Positions 10,265 to 47,899 of a stretch of 64,000 nucleotides of DNA are shown here, piece by piece (the stretch's first letter is position 1; each line of letters starts with the position of its first letter). Source of the stretch: Engraulis encrasicolus (Eukaryota > Chordata > Actinopteri > Clupeiformes > Engraulidae); NCBI RefSeq assembly GCF_034702125.1, contig NC_085865.1:46623488-46687487 (forward strand), read 5' to 3'. The position numbers were made by a program, and so were the translations under genes. Below the pieces are notes generated by a model. The model worked only from the letters and a program-made list of their open reading frames with translations, did not search any database and had not been told where the DNA came from.

Positions 10265-12123
10265 CTGCTAGGGAGAGAGCAGACAATTAAGCCAGTGATC
10301 AGGGGCCCAAATTCACTTTTTTCATCACCTGCCAAAATGGCTAGTAGAGATTAATCTCACGAGCTAAATACACACTGACTAATGGGTCAAAGGGACTAGT
10401 ACGTCTTCTTTTCTACCAGCCAAACTGAAATTTTACCACCATTTGGCCATTCATTTAGAGCCTTGGCTGTGATCAGGCAGAGAGCACAACAAAGACTGTG
10501 AATAGACAAATGAAGGTGCACAACACGGCCAGAGGCACTGGTCAGATGATGCATGAGAAAAACATAGCCATTACGGTAGCAATAACTACAAAAAAAATAC
10601 AAAAGTGATTTTATTTTCAAGAAATTTTAAAATCAATGATAGACATTCTAGAAAAAATAAAGTAAGATACTCCAAAAACAACAAGGTATTCTATGCCATT
10701 CAAGAAATACTGGATACACAGTAACAACAAATAGAGTGTTAATCCAAGATGTCAAGATGTTAAAATCAACTCTCTAAGTGTTGAATTAACACATTTTATT
10801 GGTGGTCTGATGCTGACCACACATCAAATGCCAAAGACCTGTGAGTCTGTGCTGAAGGAGAGAGGCCCAGGAACAGAGGGAGAGACTACTCTAATACGGC
10901 TCAAAGCCTATCAGAACTAAAACCCCGACTGGAACAAAGCTGACTACTGTTGGCATTACTTAACAACGTCTGGCACAGTTCTTTACTGCAGTCTGGGATA
11001 AAACAGATTTCAAACATATAAATAAATAAGTGGATAAATAAATACAGTAGTGTAGTACATGCAGCAATGGCACAGTCTCAAGGTTACGATACAATGAAAG
11101 GTGTCTTAAATTATGGTCAGACTTAGCTCCAGTTGTGGCTGTCGATAAGGTCTACCAAAGATTCCAAGGCACACTGCTGGTAAAGTTAAAAAGCCTTTAA
11201 AGGCTTTTTAACTTTACCAGCAGTGTGCCTTGGAATCTTTGGTAGACCTTATCGACAGCCACAACTGGAGCTAAGTCTGACCATAATTTAAGAAATTTTA
11301 TCTCCTTGAGCCAAAGAGCACCTGCTAAAGAGACAAAAGTGAAGCAGCACTCCTCCATGATCAACATTCCCCAGTGAACAGTTGATTTTTTTAACAATGA
11401 AAGGTGTGTGTATGTGCGTGTGGAGTAAGAATTTCACAAAAAGCTAAGTGTGCAATTGTATGGCAGCTGTCATTCACATTTCTCTGTTTCTCTCTGCCTT
11501 CCACATTTCTGTTTTTATTTCTCCCTGTCCATCTCTTTCTCCCAAACCCTTCCCTGCTTCTCTTAGTACAAACTCACAGCTACGTACTCATTCAGTGTCA
11601 AAGCAACATCCAGCTTTTACGTAAAGTACCAGTATATATGATACCAGTACCCTATAGATGTCCTATAGTAAACAGTATGTTTAGCATTCCTTTATTTTAT
11701 TATCATCTGTAAAGCTCTTTGTGTGAACTAGTATTGTGTTAAATGTGCTCTAGAAATAAACTTGACTTGCACACAGTGCAGTACCTGTTGTGCCATGTGG
11801 TTCTGCTGGGCCTGGTGGTCTCCCATGTTGCCAGTGGAGCAGGCAGCCGTGGTCATGTAGCCCATCCCGGAGCCCTGAGCAGAGCCCATCGCGGTGCAGT
11901 ACAGCCCGTTGCCCGCATCCTGGCTCATGTGGCCTTGGTGGCTGACCGAGGTGGGGGTGCTGTCGGGGGTCACCCCCATGTGGCCCCCCAATGCTGCCCC
12001 AGCTGAATGCCCCCCCGCGTGACTCAGCACAGAGTAGGAGAGGGATGTGGGAGACGTGTACCCGCCCTGGATGACCGAGCACTGGGGGCCAGAAGGGTGA
12101 ACTTGCTTCTGGAACATCATCAT
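9926..12123 (-). CDS. cebp1: C/EBP-family bZIP transcription factor (C/EBP-epsilon / cebp1-like)
   Basis: Two coding exons (12123-11785 and 10264-9926) join in phase 0 to encode 225 residues. The C-terminal half is a textbook C/EBP bZIP: basic region [20 protein letters not shown], then KSRDKARRR, then a leucine zipper with heptad-spaced residues ending [13 protein letters not shown]. This pattern of basic region plus ELDTLR is closest to C/EBP-epsilon. The N-terminal half is rich in Gly, Ser, His and Met and shows no obvious C/EBP activation-domain motif, which fits the divergent fish cebp1. Family members bind CCAAT-type sites as dimers in the nucleus, and the epsilon branch drives myeloid (granulocyte) differentiation. 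The start is the first of three consecutive ATGs, with no earlier in-frame ATG. The bZIP identification is very strong. The choice between cebpe and cebp1 as a name is uncertain. Confidence 0.88.
10264..10269 (-). promoter_or_regulatory. NAGNAG tandem splice acceptor of C/EBP exon 2
   Basis: The minus strand reads CTCCCTAGCAG|GAC. The two AGs are three bases apart, so splicing can start at 10267 (adding Gln) or at 10264, both in frame. Confidence 0.7.
10300..10465. mobile_element. Decayed hAT-like MITE, CAGGG...AAATT family
   Basis: Starts CAGGGGCCCAAATTCAC and ends ATTTAGAGCCTTG. The interior shares 'ccagcca' and 'tttggcca' motifs with the better preserved copy at 31754-31928. Flanking 8-mers CCAGTGAT and GCTGTGAT match at 6 of 8 positions, an eroded target duplication. 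It sits about 32 bp upstream of the exon 2 acceptor of the C/EBP gene. Confidence 0.65.
11091..11407. mobile_element. Probable insertion containing the palindrome, with 14-bp flanking direct repeats
   Basis: ACAATGAAAGGTGT occurs at 11091-11104 and again at 11394-11407. Between them lie the two palindrome arms and about 100 bp of single-copy sequence ending in seven T. Flanking repeats of this length suggest a retroposition-type target duplication with an inverted 5' part. The source element is not recognised. Confidence 0.5.
11104..11293. repeat. Perfect 190-bp palindrome in the C/EBP intron
   Basis: The two 95-bp arms are exact reverse complements with no spacer. The centre lies between 11198 and 11199 (AAGCCTTT|AAAGGCTT). 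Pairing holds from 11104/11293 inward and first fails at 11103/11294. A transcript across it would fold into a 95-bp hairpin. A 14-bp direct repeat ACAATGAAAGGTGT flanks the larger 11105-11393 segment. Confidence 0.95.
11785..12123 (-). CDS. cebp1: C/EBP exon 1 (residues 1-113)
   Basis: Starts ATGATGATGTTCCAG and ends ATGGCACAACAG before the donor GTACTG (intron from 11784). 339 nt, phase 0 at both ends. It has a Gly/Ser/His-rich composition with repeated GHM and QGSGMG motifs. Confidence 0.75.
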
Positions 12124-12430
12124 TATCAGGGGCCCACGGTGTGTGTGGAGAGGCTGGTCAGAGGCAGAGGCTGCTCAGAGGCAGAGGAAGATGCTGGTCA
12201 GAGGCAGAGGCTAGAGGCAGGCAGAGCACGGTGGAGGTGGAGGCTGCTGGTCACGACTAGACTGAGGCTGTTCAGGGCTTGGAGAGAGAGAGAGGCTGGT
12301 CACTGCAAGGACTCAGCCGTTGAAGGCGTCGGGTTGAGAGTTGTCAGTGGTGCTAAGTCGTCTGTGTGGCTGGAGTTGCTGCAAGATATACCTGATGCTG
12401 GGTACCTGTCAAGAGTCACACTCAGTCAGA
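12124..12430 (-). promoter_or_regulatory. 5' UTR or proximal upstream region of the C/EBP gene
   Basis: Contains imperfect tandem copies of GGTCAGAGGCAGAGGCTG (about 12,150-12,215), which would lie in or just upstream of the leader. No TATA box or splice acceptor is obvious, so the transcription start is not resolved. Confidence 0.35.
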
Positions 12431-14221
12431 AGTCAGAACGGGCCCATTGAGGCATCCAATGAAATGTTCATCATCAGTACAATCTTTTGACCATACCTCC
12501 TCACAGTAATGTAGTTATTTGATCACATACATACTTTTTGTAGTTTACGGTTACAATAATGATGTCCACCTGGTACTGTCTACTGTAAATACAACAAATT
12601 CGTTTTTCTGTGTTGCATTTCATACATTTGCCTGCTACTGATTTTTGTACTAACCACCACCACAGAAAGCATTGTGGAGTTAGTCTGTGTGACAAGAGTC
12701 AACACAGAGTAGGCTACTGTATTAAGGGGGGATGAGTGTCTTACCGTCTTGAGCTTGGCAGCAGGTTCCTCTATCTGCCTCTCCACGTCTGACTTCGAAT
12801 TCCGTTATGAGCCAGGTACTCAACTGATCGTGACACCATCACTTCCTCTGTCACAACACCCCCCCTTCTCTTCTTTTCTCTTCTCTCCTCCTTCCCTCTC
12901 TCTCTCTCTTTCTCTCCTTCCCTCTCTTTTTTAATGTTTTATTTTCACAATGACTCTTGGATGTTGTTAGTTAATTGTGATATTGCTTACACTTGACTTC
13001 TTCAGTTCAGTTTGTAGGTAAGGGACAAGGGTAGGTCTTGACCTGACTTTAAAGGCAGATTGCACTTGCGTGCAAGTATGTGTGTGTTTGCACGTATGCA
13101 CACATACACAGGCACGCACACACATGCACGCACGCACGCACACACACACACACACAATGGTATCTTGCAAATCCATTCTGACAATTCATACCCACTAGTC
13201 AAAGGCTCTATGTCCAGTAACATCACATAACTAGAATACATGTATGTCAAGGGTTCCTTTAAAATATCTAAATAAGTAGCATACAACATGTACTTATTTT
13301 TTGTATTGTATACTTATTTTTAATCCACAGATGAAAATAAACATATGGGATTGTCAATATGTTCATACAGTTTAGACATACACTATACACCCTTGTAAAT
13401 TCACAAATCATCACCCTAACAAATCATCTACCGTAAAAACAATATTTCTAATAATACAGTGTATTATATTTCCATTAGTACAGTCTATTAATACAATTGT
13501 TACTGTTCAAAGTAGAGAAATACAATTGATTGTTAAGAACTTTCAGGCTATAATTAGCAAGCCTCTCCCCAATACAGGGCCTGTGATTATGTGATGGGGC
13601 AGCATGGGACTGGGACTGTATGCTGCTTGGTGTGCTGCCCTCTGCAGTCCAGACGCTGTAAATACATTGCCCTCGGTTGGGGCATGCACTCGCTCTATTT
13701 ATCAGGCCGCGTTGGGCAACAAACAGCCACCAGGGAAGCATGCAATCTTTTCTCTGAGAGCAGTTAGTGGGGTGAGTGAGAAAGTGTACTCAAGAGGAAG
13801 CTGTTACACACAGGGGCAGTTTTTTGTCCGCTACCGTACGCACCTCTATCCGGGGTGAAGTGATTGGAATAGGTTTTGAAACGTGACACAATTGAACGTG
13901 TTTCGCAAGAGCATAGTAGGTTTCAACTGGATCACCATGAATTGACATTTTATGGCTTTGAAAGTTGTACATCACGACTTCAAAAGCAGAGGGGTTACGC
14001 CATGACCTGTGATACCAGGAAAATCTCTCTTGACTTCTCGGCAGTGACGGCAAACATCCGTTCTGGCCTGGAGTCCGAGGCTGACGAGCATGGCCGACTT
14101 CTGTAGATCACAGTCTAGAGAAGCAGGATTTTCTTAGAAATGCTAGTCTGAAGAAACTGTCTTTAGTCTTCCAATTTCAGCATTTCTTCTATAAATAGAG
14201 AACCACAAATCCCATACCAAA

Positions 14222-14259
<38 letters not shown>

Positions 14260-14370
14260 TGCGTGTGTGTGTGTGTGTGTGTGTGTGCGTGTACCGTACT
14301 GTATGTTTCCTTCATATATGTTTCCTTCATTTCAAATTCCAAAAAACATGACTGACATGATGTCCCGCCT
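12431..14370. other. Intergenic stretch between C/EBP and TTC21A
   Basis: No exon is visible. It includes a CT-rich run (about 12,865-12,925), a short CA array (about 13,118-13,156) and a GT array. The TTC21A 3' end approaches from the right. AATAAA on the minus strand occurs at 14373-14378 and 14396-14401, about 400 bp past its stop codon. Confidence 0.45.
14224..14290. repeat. (GT)n microsatellite, interrupted
   Basis: GT array with TTTGTGC and GC interruptions, beyond the TTC21A candidate polyadenylation signals. Confidence 0.9.
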
Positions 14371-14800
14371 ATTTTATTTTAACAATACTATTAATTTTAT
14401 TTCTTAAAACGAGCATGCCTCAATCACACATCTTAGGACAGAATAAATTAACATGACCTATAGATTCTATGGAAAACTACTGTACAGAGTAAAATGTTGT
14501 GGATTACGACATTAATGAAGACAGGCCTTTAGTGGCCTGATGGCAACTGTGTTCCAGTGGAGGCCACCTTTGGCAGGCTTCTCTCTCAGTTGATAGATAT
14601 GCCTTTGCCACCTGGCCTCAGGGAGGTGGGATGTGCATCATTTTACTCTTCTAAATATCAAAAACAAAACAAAAAACATTTTAAAAAAACCCATTAAAAC
14701 CAGTGGCACTGGTGGGTAGGATATCTGAAATGACAAATATGGATATGAATGTAGTTGCCGGTGTCTACAGTATGTGGGGGTGGGTGATGGTGGGCAGGGT

Positions 14801-42597
<27,797 letters not shown>

Positions 42598-42731
42598 GAG
42601 GAAATCTTTAGAAAGTCCACAATTGGCCCTCTGTTTTAGATATTTTCTCTGATAAACAATATGCGTTGTTCACCGTGGCAGTGATTGTAAACAGGGGTGT
42701 TTGGGGAACGCGCTCAAGTTTGGCGTTCTCT

Positions 42732-42744
42732 GTTGCTACACAAC
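42732..42744 (-). promoter_or_regulatory. Candidate RFX X-box of TTC21A
   Basis: The minus strand reads GTTGTGTAGCAAC, two opposed half-sites: GTTGTG and a consensus AGCAAC with a one-base spacer. It lies about 135 bp upstream of the ATG. RFX factors drive ciliary genes through such sites close to the start. This is a motif match only. Confidence 0.5.
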
Positions 42745-44725
42745 CTCGCGCACAGCTGGGAATAGGCCTACCAGGAAGACTAATCGAATACCGTTTTGAG
42801 TTTGAAAACATCGTTGAAAGCCACATATCGTTTAAGAGATAGGCTTGTTTAAAATCCAATCTCTGTTTGAAATTAAATAAGCAGTAGACATTAAAAGTCC
42901 CAAAATGATCGCACACATTTGCAGTGATGAGCTAGTTGTAACTACCGATCTATGGTTGTAACACACTGTTTTGTCCTCAAGATGGCGACATTGGCTCTGA
43001 ATCGAGGAGCCCCAGTCATTATGCCATCAGGCAAATAGCAGATAGTTGCAACATTGTTGCAATGGTTTCAGCAACTCGGTTTGATGACAAACCTGAAAAG
43101 TAACTGAATAAAAGGTTATGTAAGATGAGTAAAGGCAATTGACTACCAGCCAGTCTCTAACCCAGATGTGTATGAAATTTAAAAAAAGTAGAAACGCATA
43201 CCTATCTCGGTACAATAAACTAAGATCATGTTTGTAGCCTACTAGTGTTGACATTACACCAAAGAGCATGTAGCCATGAGTGCATAAGGACCAATTTGTG
43301 ACATCTTGCATGATTTAATTCAACTGAAGTGAATTCAGTGTTCCATTCCATTTAACTTATAGAGTAGAAATTGTAAATATGGCATTGCTGTTGCATAAGC
43401 CATGAGTAGGCCTATCAACAACATACATTTCCTAATATATTAAAATAGGCCTAGGCCTACTGGCAAGGAAGAGGCACACAGTAGTCGATGCAATCATTAA
43501 ACGTTTGGCAGTCAAGGTGGTAAGTACATTTTAAAAGCAATAATTATCAAAGGACTGATGAGTATTCACCTTATAGCCCAACAGCTGCTGTTTGCCTGGT
43601 AGACCAGTCTGAAGGGCTTTTTTCCTCCATCCTTTTTAGAAAAGTATGAATGGAGCTCATTGTAGTTTGGCCAGGGGCTGCATTTTTTGGTCACTTTTGT
43701 CAGTGTGGAACAATCACAGACGACTAGCTCACAGGAAACTGGATTGTTTGTGAAAGCACAAAAGGCTTTGTCCTCAATCTTAATGGCATAGCTTGTGATA
43801 AAGGATCAGGCCTCTCCATGATAACTCATCCCATTTGTATTCCTTTTATGGTCATGATGTGGTCGATGTGGAAATGCATTATGACTGAACTTCCTGTGTT
43901 TGTTGCACTGAAACGACTACAACGGTTCTGTGGTGTCCAGATGTGTGTGTCAATTACCATGCTAGAGATCTCAAAAGGGACCAACAGAGTGGCCTTTCGA
44001 AAAATGATTATTGCAATTGTATGACATTTTTATGACGAATGTTGCACAATCTGCCTTCTGTCCCTTTTGTACTTCTATGGTGTGTTTTGGCAAAATATAA
44101 TTTGCCTAGCAGCATAATTGATCAAATATCAGAAAATTATAGGCCAGGCCTTTCTGTTCAAAATGCAATTTATTAGCATGTGGATTACCCAATTTTCGTC
44201 ATAGCATCATAAATGCTGAAAAATTTAAGAATGTGTTGACAGGAAGAAACACATCAATCATTGCTAAAAAATAAAAAATAAAAATCTGTCCCATCTCTCC
44301 ATTTTTTGAAACATCATTGTTCTTCTTTTAAGTGGATTGGAAGTGGTCTGGTGAGTGAGCTGAAATGCTAGAGTTTTTGTCAGTGCCTGAAGTTACAGTA
44401 GGCTTATGTGCCAGCTACACACTAGGCGGCATTCACGTGTAGTGGCACAAGGGAGTTCATTGTTCTGGAGAGGCATGTTTGTCTTAGATGCAAAAGGATA
44501 TGATCATGGACAAATGGCTTGGTGCACACAATGGCATTTCACTGGAGACAACCACTCTCCACATAAATCCCTAAATTCTCTCAGTGTGAAAATATGTATG
44601 AGAAAATATCTCAGCCATCCTTCCGTGGCTTCTCTGCATGTTTTTGATGTTTGTTTTTTGAAGTCTAAAAGTGAAACAGATCTTGTTTTTGCCTTTTTTG
44701 GGGGGGGCAAATGCATGCTTGACAG

Positions 44726-45520
44726 GAGCAATCTGTTTTCAGCTGAAATAAGTCTTTCAGAATGTTCTGCAAAGCTTGAAATGCATGACTTATAATGGGC
44801 AACAGCATGCCAATCAATCATACACGTCATTTATACATTCAGACAAATACCAAAATAAGGATTTGATTATTTGAATGGGTCTCAACTACATTTAAGGCTG
44901 TTCAGTGATATGTTTTGCTGATGAGAAGAAAATGGAGCCTCACATACACATATAGGCTAATCTACTTGTAAATTGAGAGACTGACTTTGACATCACATTT
45001 CCCACTGGCGAGAGTCACATGTGACAATTTAAAACTCAATCCTCGTCACCACTAATACTCTGAATACTGTTGTGCTGACTTTCCTATACACTCAGTGAAT
45101 GTAAGGATATACGTAACTGGTACAACAATCTGTTGCTTTCTGCTGAAATATGACTTTCAAATGTGCTTCAAAGCTTGAAATGGCCTGTTATGGGCAACGG
45201 CATAATGGCATCATTCATTCACTTAATTTGTAATTGAGACAAACACAATCATTTGATTAATTTTTACGAGTAGGCAGGGTCTCAATGAGGGCTGTTCAAA
45301 AATGAGTTGGCCGATGAGAAAAGCTTTTGGGGCCTAATGGCAGAAACTCAGTGACAATATCATTGTATTTTCACATACAATCAGTATTGCTAGGTTGACC
45401 TCAACACCTATTGGCTAGAGTTGCATACGTCAATGTAAGACTCATTGATCGTCAGTCACTATACTTTCTTTGAATACTTGCGCTGACCCTCCCATATATT
45501 CAATGACTCCAGGGATATGC
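44726..45520. repeat. Old tandem duplication of a 400-bp non-coding segment
   Basis: Unit 1 (44,726-45,112) and unit 2 (45,127-45,520) align collinearly: GCAATCTG...CTGAAAT, CAAAGCTTGAAATG, TGGGCAAC, GGGTCTCAA, GCTGTTCA, GATGAGAA, CTCTGAATACT / CTTTGAATACT. Many substitutions and short gaps show age. Confidence 0.8.
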
Positions 45521-46021
45521 TGATATGTATCTCCGGACACTGACAGCCCATGTCTGACTCTAAAAAACAGGAAACCCCACCACAGCGCCATGCCTGCAGA
45601 CAAAAGCAGCCATACCATGAGAAACACCCGCACTAATTGCACTACCATGTGAACACGTTCACGGCGCTCACACGCACAACGCAACACCACCAAACACGTC
45701 CATCCTTCCAACACGCCCATCCTTCTTGGGGGCGTCCCCTTCCATATCAGTGGATCAGGGCTTCTAGTGATGATGACTGGCCCCAAGGTCTCTGACCCCG
45801 TGCTACAGAAACACACTGGAAAAACGCAGTCACGTTGTCACATCAGGGAACAGTAACAAACAGCATCGTGTGAGAGGCATCATCCCAGGGGAACTATACT
45901 GGCCGTCAGAGGCATAGCCAGCCGACAGGCAACTCATGGCATCTCCTCTTGGGGACTGTAGGCAAATTACACAGCTCCTCAACAGATCATAACCTTCAGC
46001 ATTGGCAGTGCAGATTCTAAA

Positions 46022-46269
46022 CAGTGTTGCCAGATGCAAAATGTTGAATTATCGTACCAAAACCTCCAAATTATCATTTTTGGGGGCTTTTTGGGAGGAA
46101 ATTATCGTTCAAGATCCAAATGCTGTTTCAAGGCATCTAAATGAACTGAATGACAACTCTGAAATGATCGTACATGATGTTTTCTTTTTAATCGTAGGCC
46201 TACAGAGGTCAAAAAGGACAAAATTATGGTAGACTACAAATACGATCATTATCGTATTTGACACCACTG
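46022..46269. mobile_element. hAT-like MITE, CAGTGTTGCCAGATG end
   Basis: Starts CAGTGTTGCCAGATG and ends TTTGACACCACTG, with perfect 8-bp target duplications ATTCTAAA at 46014-46021 and 46270-46277. It is 248 bp and non-coding. Confidence 0.88.
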
Positions 46270-47177
46270 ATTCTAAACACAGTGGTGTTTTATTTTTTTG
46301 TGTTTGGGGCCCCACAGAGTCTTACAATCACCTCTGGTAACCACAGAGGAAGAATAGGATGCACCCATCACTACCACCACCACCACCACCACCCACGGGG
46401 TGTCTCTCTCTTACCCCAGGCTAGAAGGCCAATGCCAGAGCCCCGGGGTCCTGTTATGGATTCTCCACGGACTCTGGGTCATGTCCATCCTCTCGCTCCC
46501 CGCCTGAATCTCAGAGTGGAAGGAATGCAGCCCTGGGACTGGTCTGTGTTTCATGGCTTTCAACAGGGGCACACAGACCAACACCAGCCAAAATATTAGC
46601 AGCAGGGAAGCTGACAGGGGGGACAAAGGGGCCAGTTGTGCTGGGCCCAGGGAGAGAGACATTAGCTGCATGCCATTGCAGCAGGCCATCTCTTAACCAA
46701 ACACCACAAGGATCAGAGCTTGAGAGCTTTGAGGGATCTTCTAATGAGATAAAGGCATTCTTTCTGTAAAAGTGTTTTTTAACTCATAATAAGGCCTTGT
46801 TTCAAAAACAGTTGAAAAATGGTACCTGTTCAAGATATACTACTGTACAGAACTGTGGAAGCATACCTTGTAGGTAAACCCCCAGGCTCTGCAACTGAGT
46901 GTGTTATATACATAGGCTACTTGATAAAGCTTAACAGTAGCTAAATGTCAGAAGCCAAATCATGACTTTGACCTATAGTTGACATCAAGCTCTAATGCAC
47001 CCTATTGCTTGTCATAAATAATCATAAATATATGATTATGGAAAAGATATTAAAATAGAGTGAAAAGATGTGGAAAAGAAAATCATTAAGATCATAAAGA
47101 TTATTTATGACGATAAAACAACACTCAGGCTAACTGAATGTGAATATGCTAATAATGCCAAGTGGGTGTCCAAGTCC

Positions 47178-47290
<113 letters not shown>

Positions 47291-47774
47291 AGAGAGCAAG
47301 GGAGGGAGAGAGATGGACTTCTGTGTGTATTTGTGTAAGGGCCATTTACATGCTGAGTAGGATGCTTGGGGCTGATGTTGGGCTCTGTGCTAGCTAGGCC
47401 GCTCCAGCTGACAACTGTGTTTGTGTTGGGTGCGGGCCAGCACAGCCACAGGAGAGACCCAGGGCTAATAATAAGCAGCCCCAATGACTGACAGCGTGAC
47501 GGGGCTGGCGGGGGGTTCGTGGGGTGGGGGTTTGCTGGAGGTGGGTGAGAAGGTGCGGTGGTGGTGGTGGTGGTTGTGGTGGTGGGAGAGTTTATAGCTC
47601 GACAGAAGGAGCCGCTCGGAAGCTTCTATGGGAAAAGACAAACTCCAAACAGCGAGGGGAACCGGCGTACGCAGCCCCGGTCACAACCCAGGCGACGACC
47701 TTTACATACCAGCACAACCCACAAGCTCCATCTCAGCACCATTGGGGAGCAACGAGGAATGGATGGAGCACCAG

Positions 47775-47883
<109 letters not shown>

Positions 47884-47899
47884 ACAAAAGGAGATCAGA

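Larger units (their letters stand above)
42600..46000. other. TTC21A upstream region and gene-free stretch
   Basis: No exon was recognised. Near 42,979 a plus-strand AAGATGGCGAC resembles a YY1 site and may mark a promoter. At 44,726-45,112 and 45,127-45,520 lie two diverged copies of a 400-bp segment. The 124-codon minus-strand frame at 45,442-45,816 has no splice-site or family support. Confidence 0.4.

Noticed and set aside
45442..45816. 124-codon minus-strand frame with a hydrophobic stretch as a membrane protein gene
   Set aside because: It overlaps the old 400-bp non-coding duplication, has no splice or family support, and its frame is not preserved between the two units.
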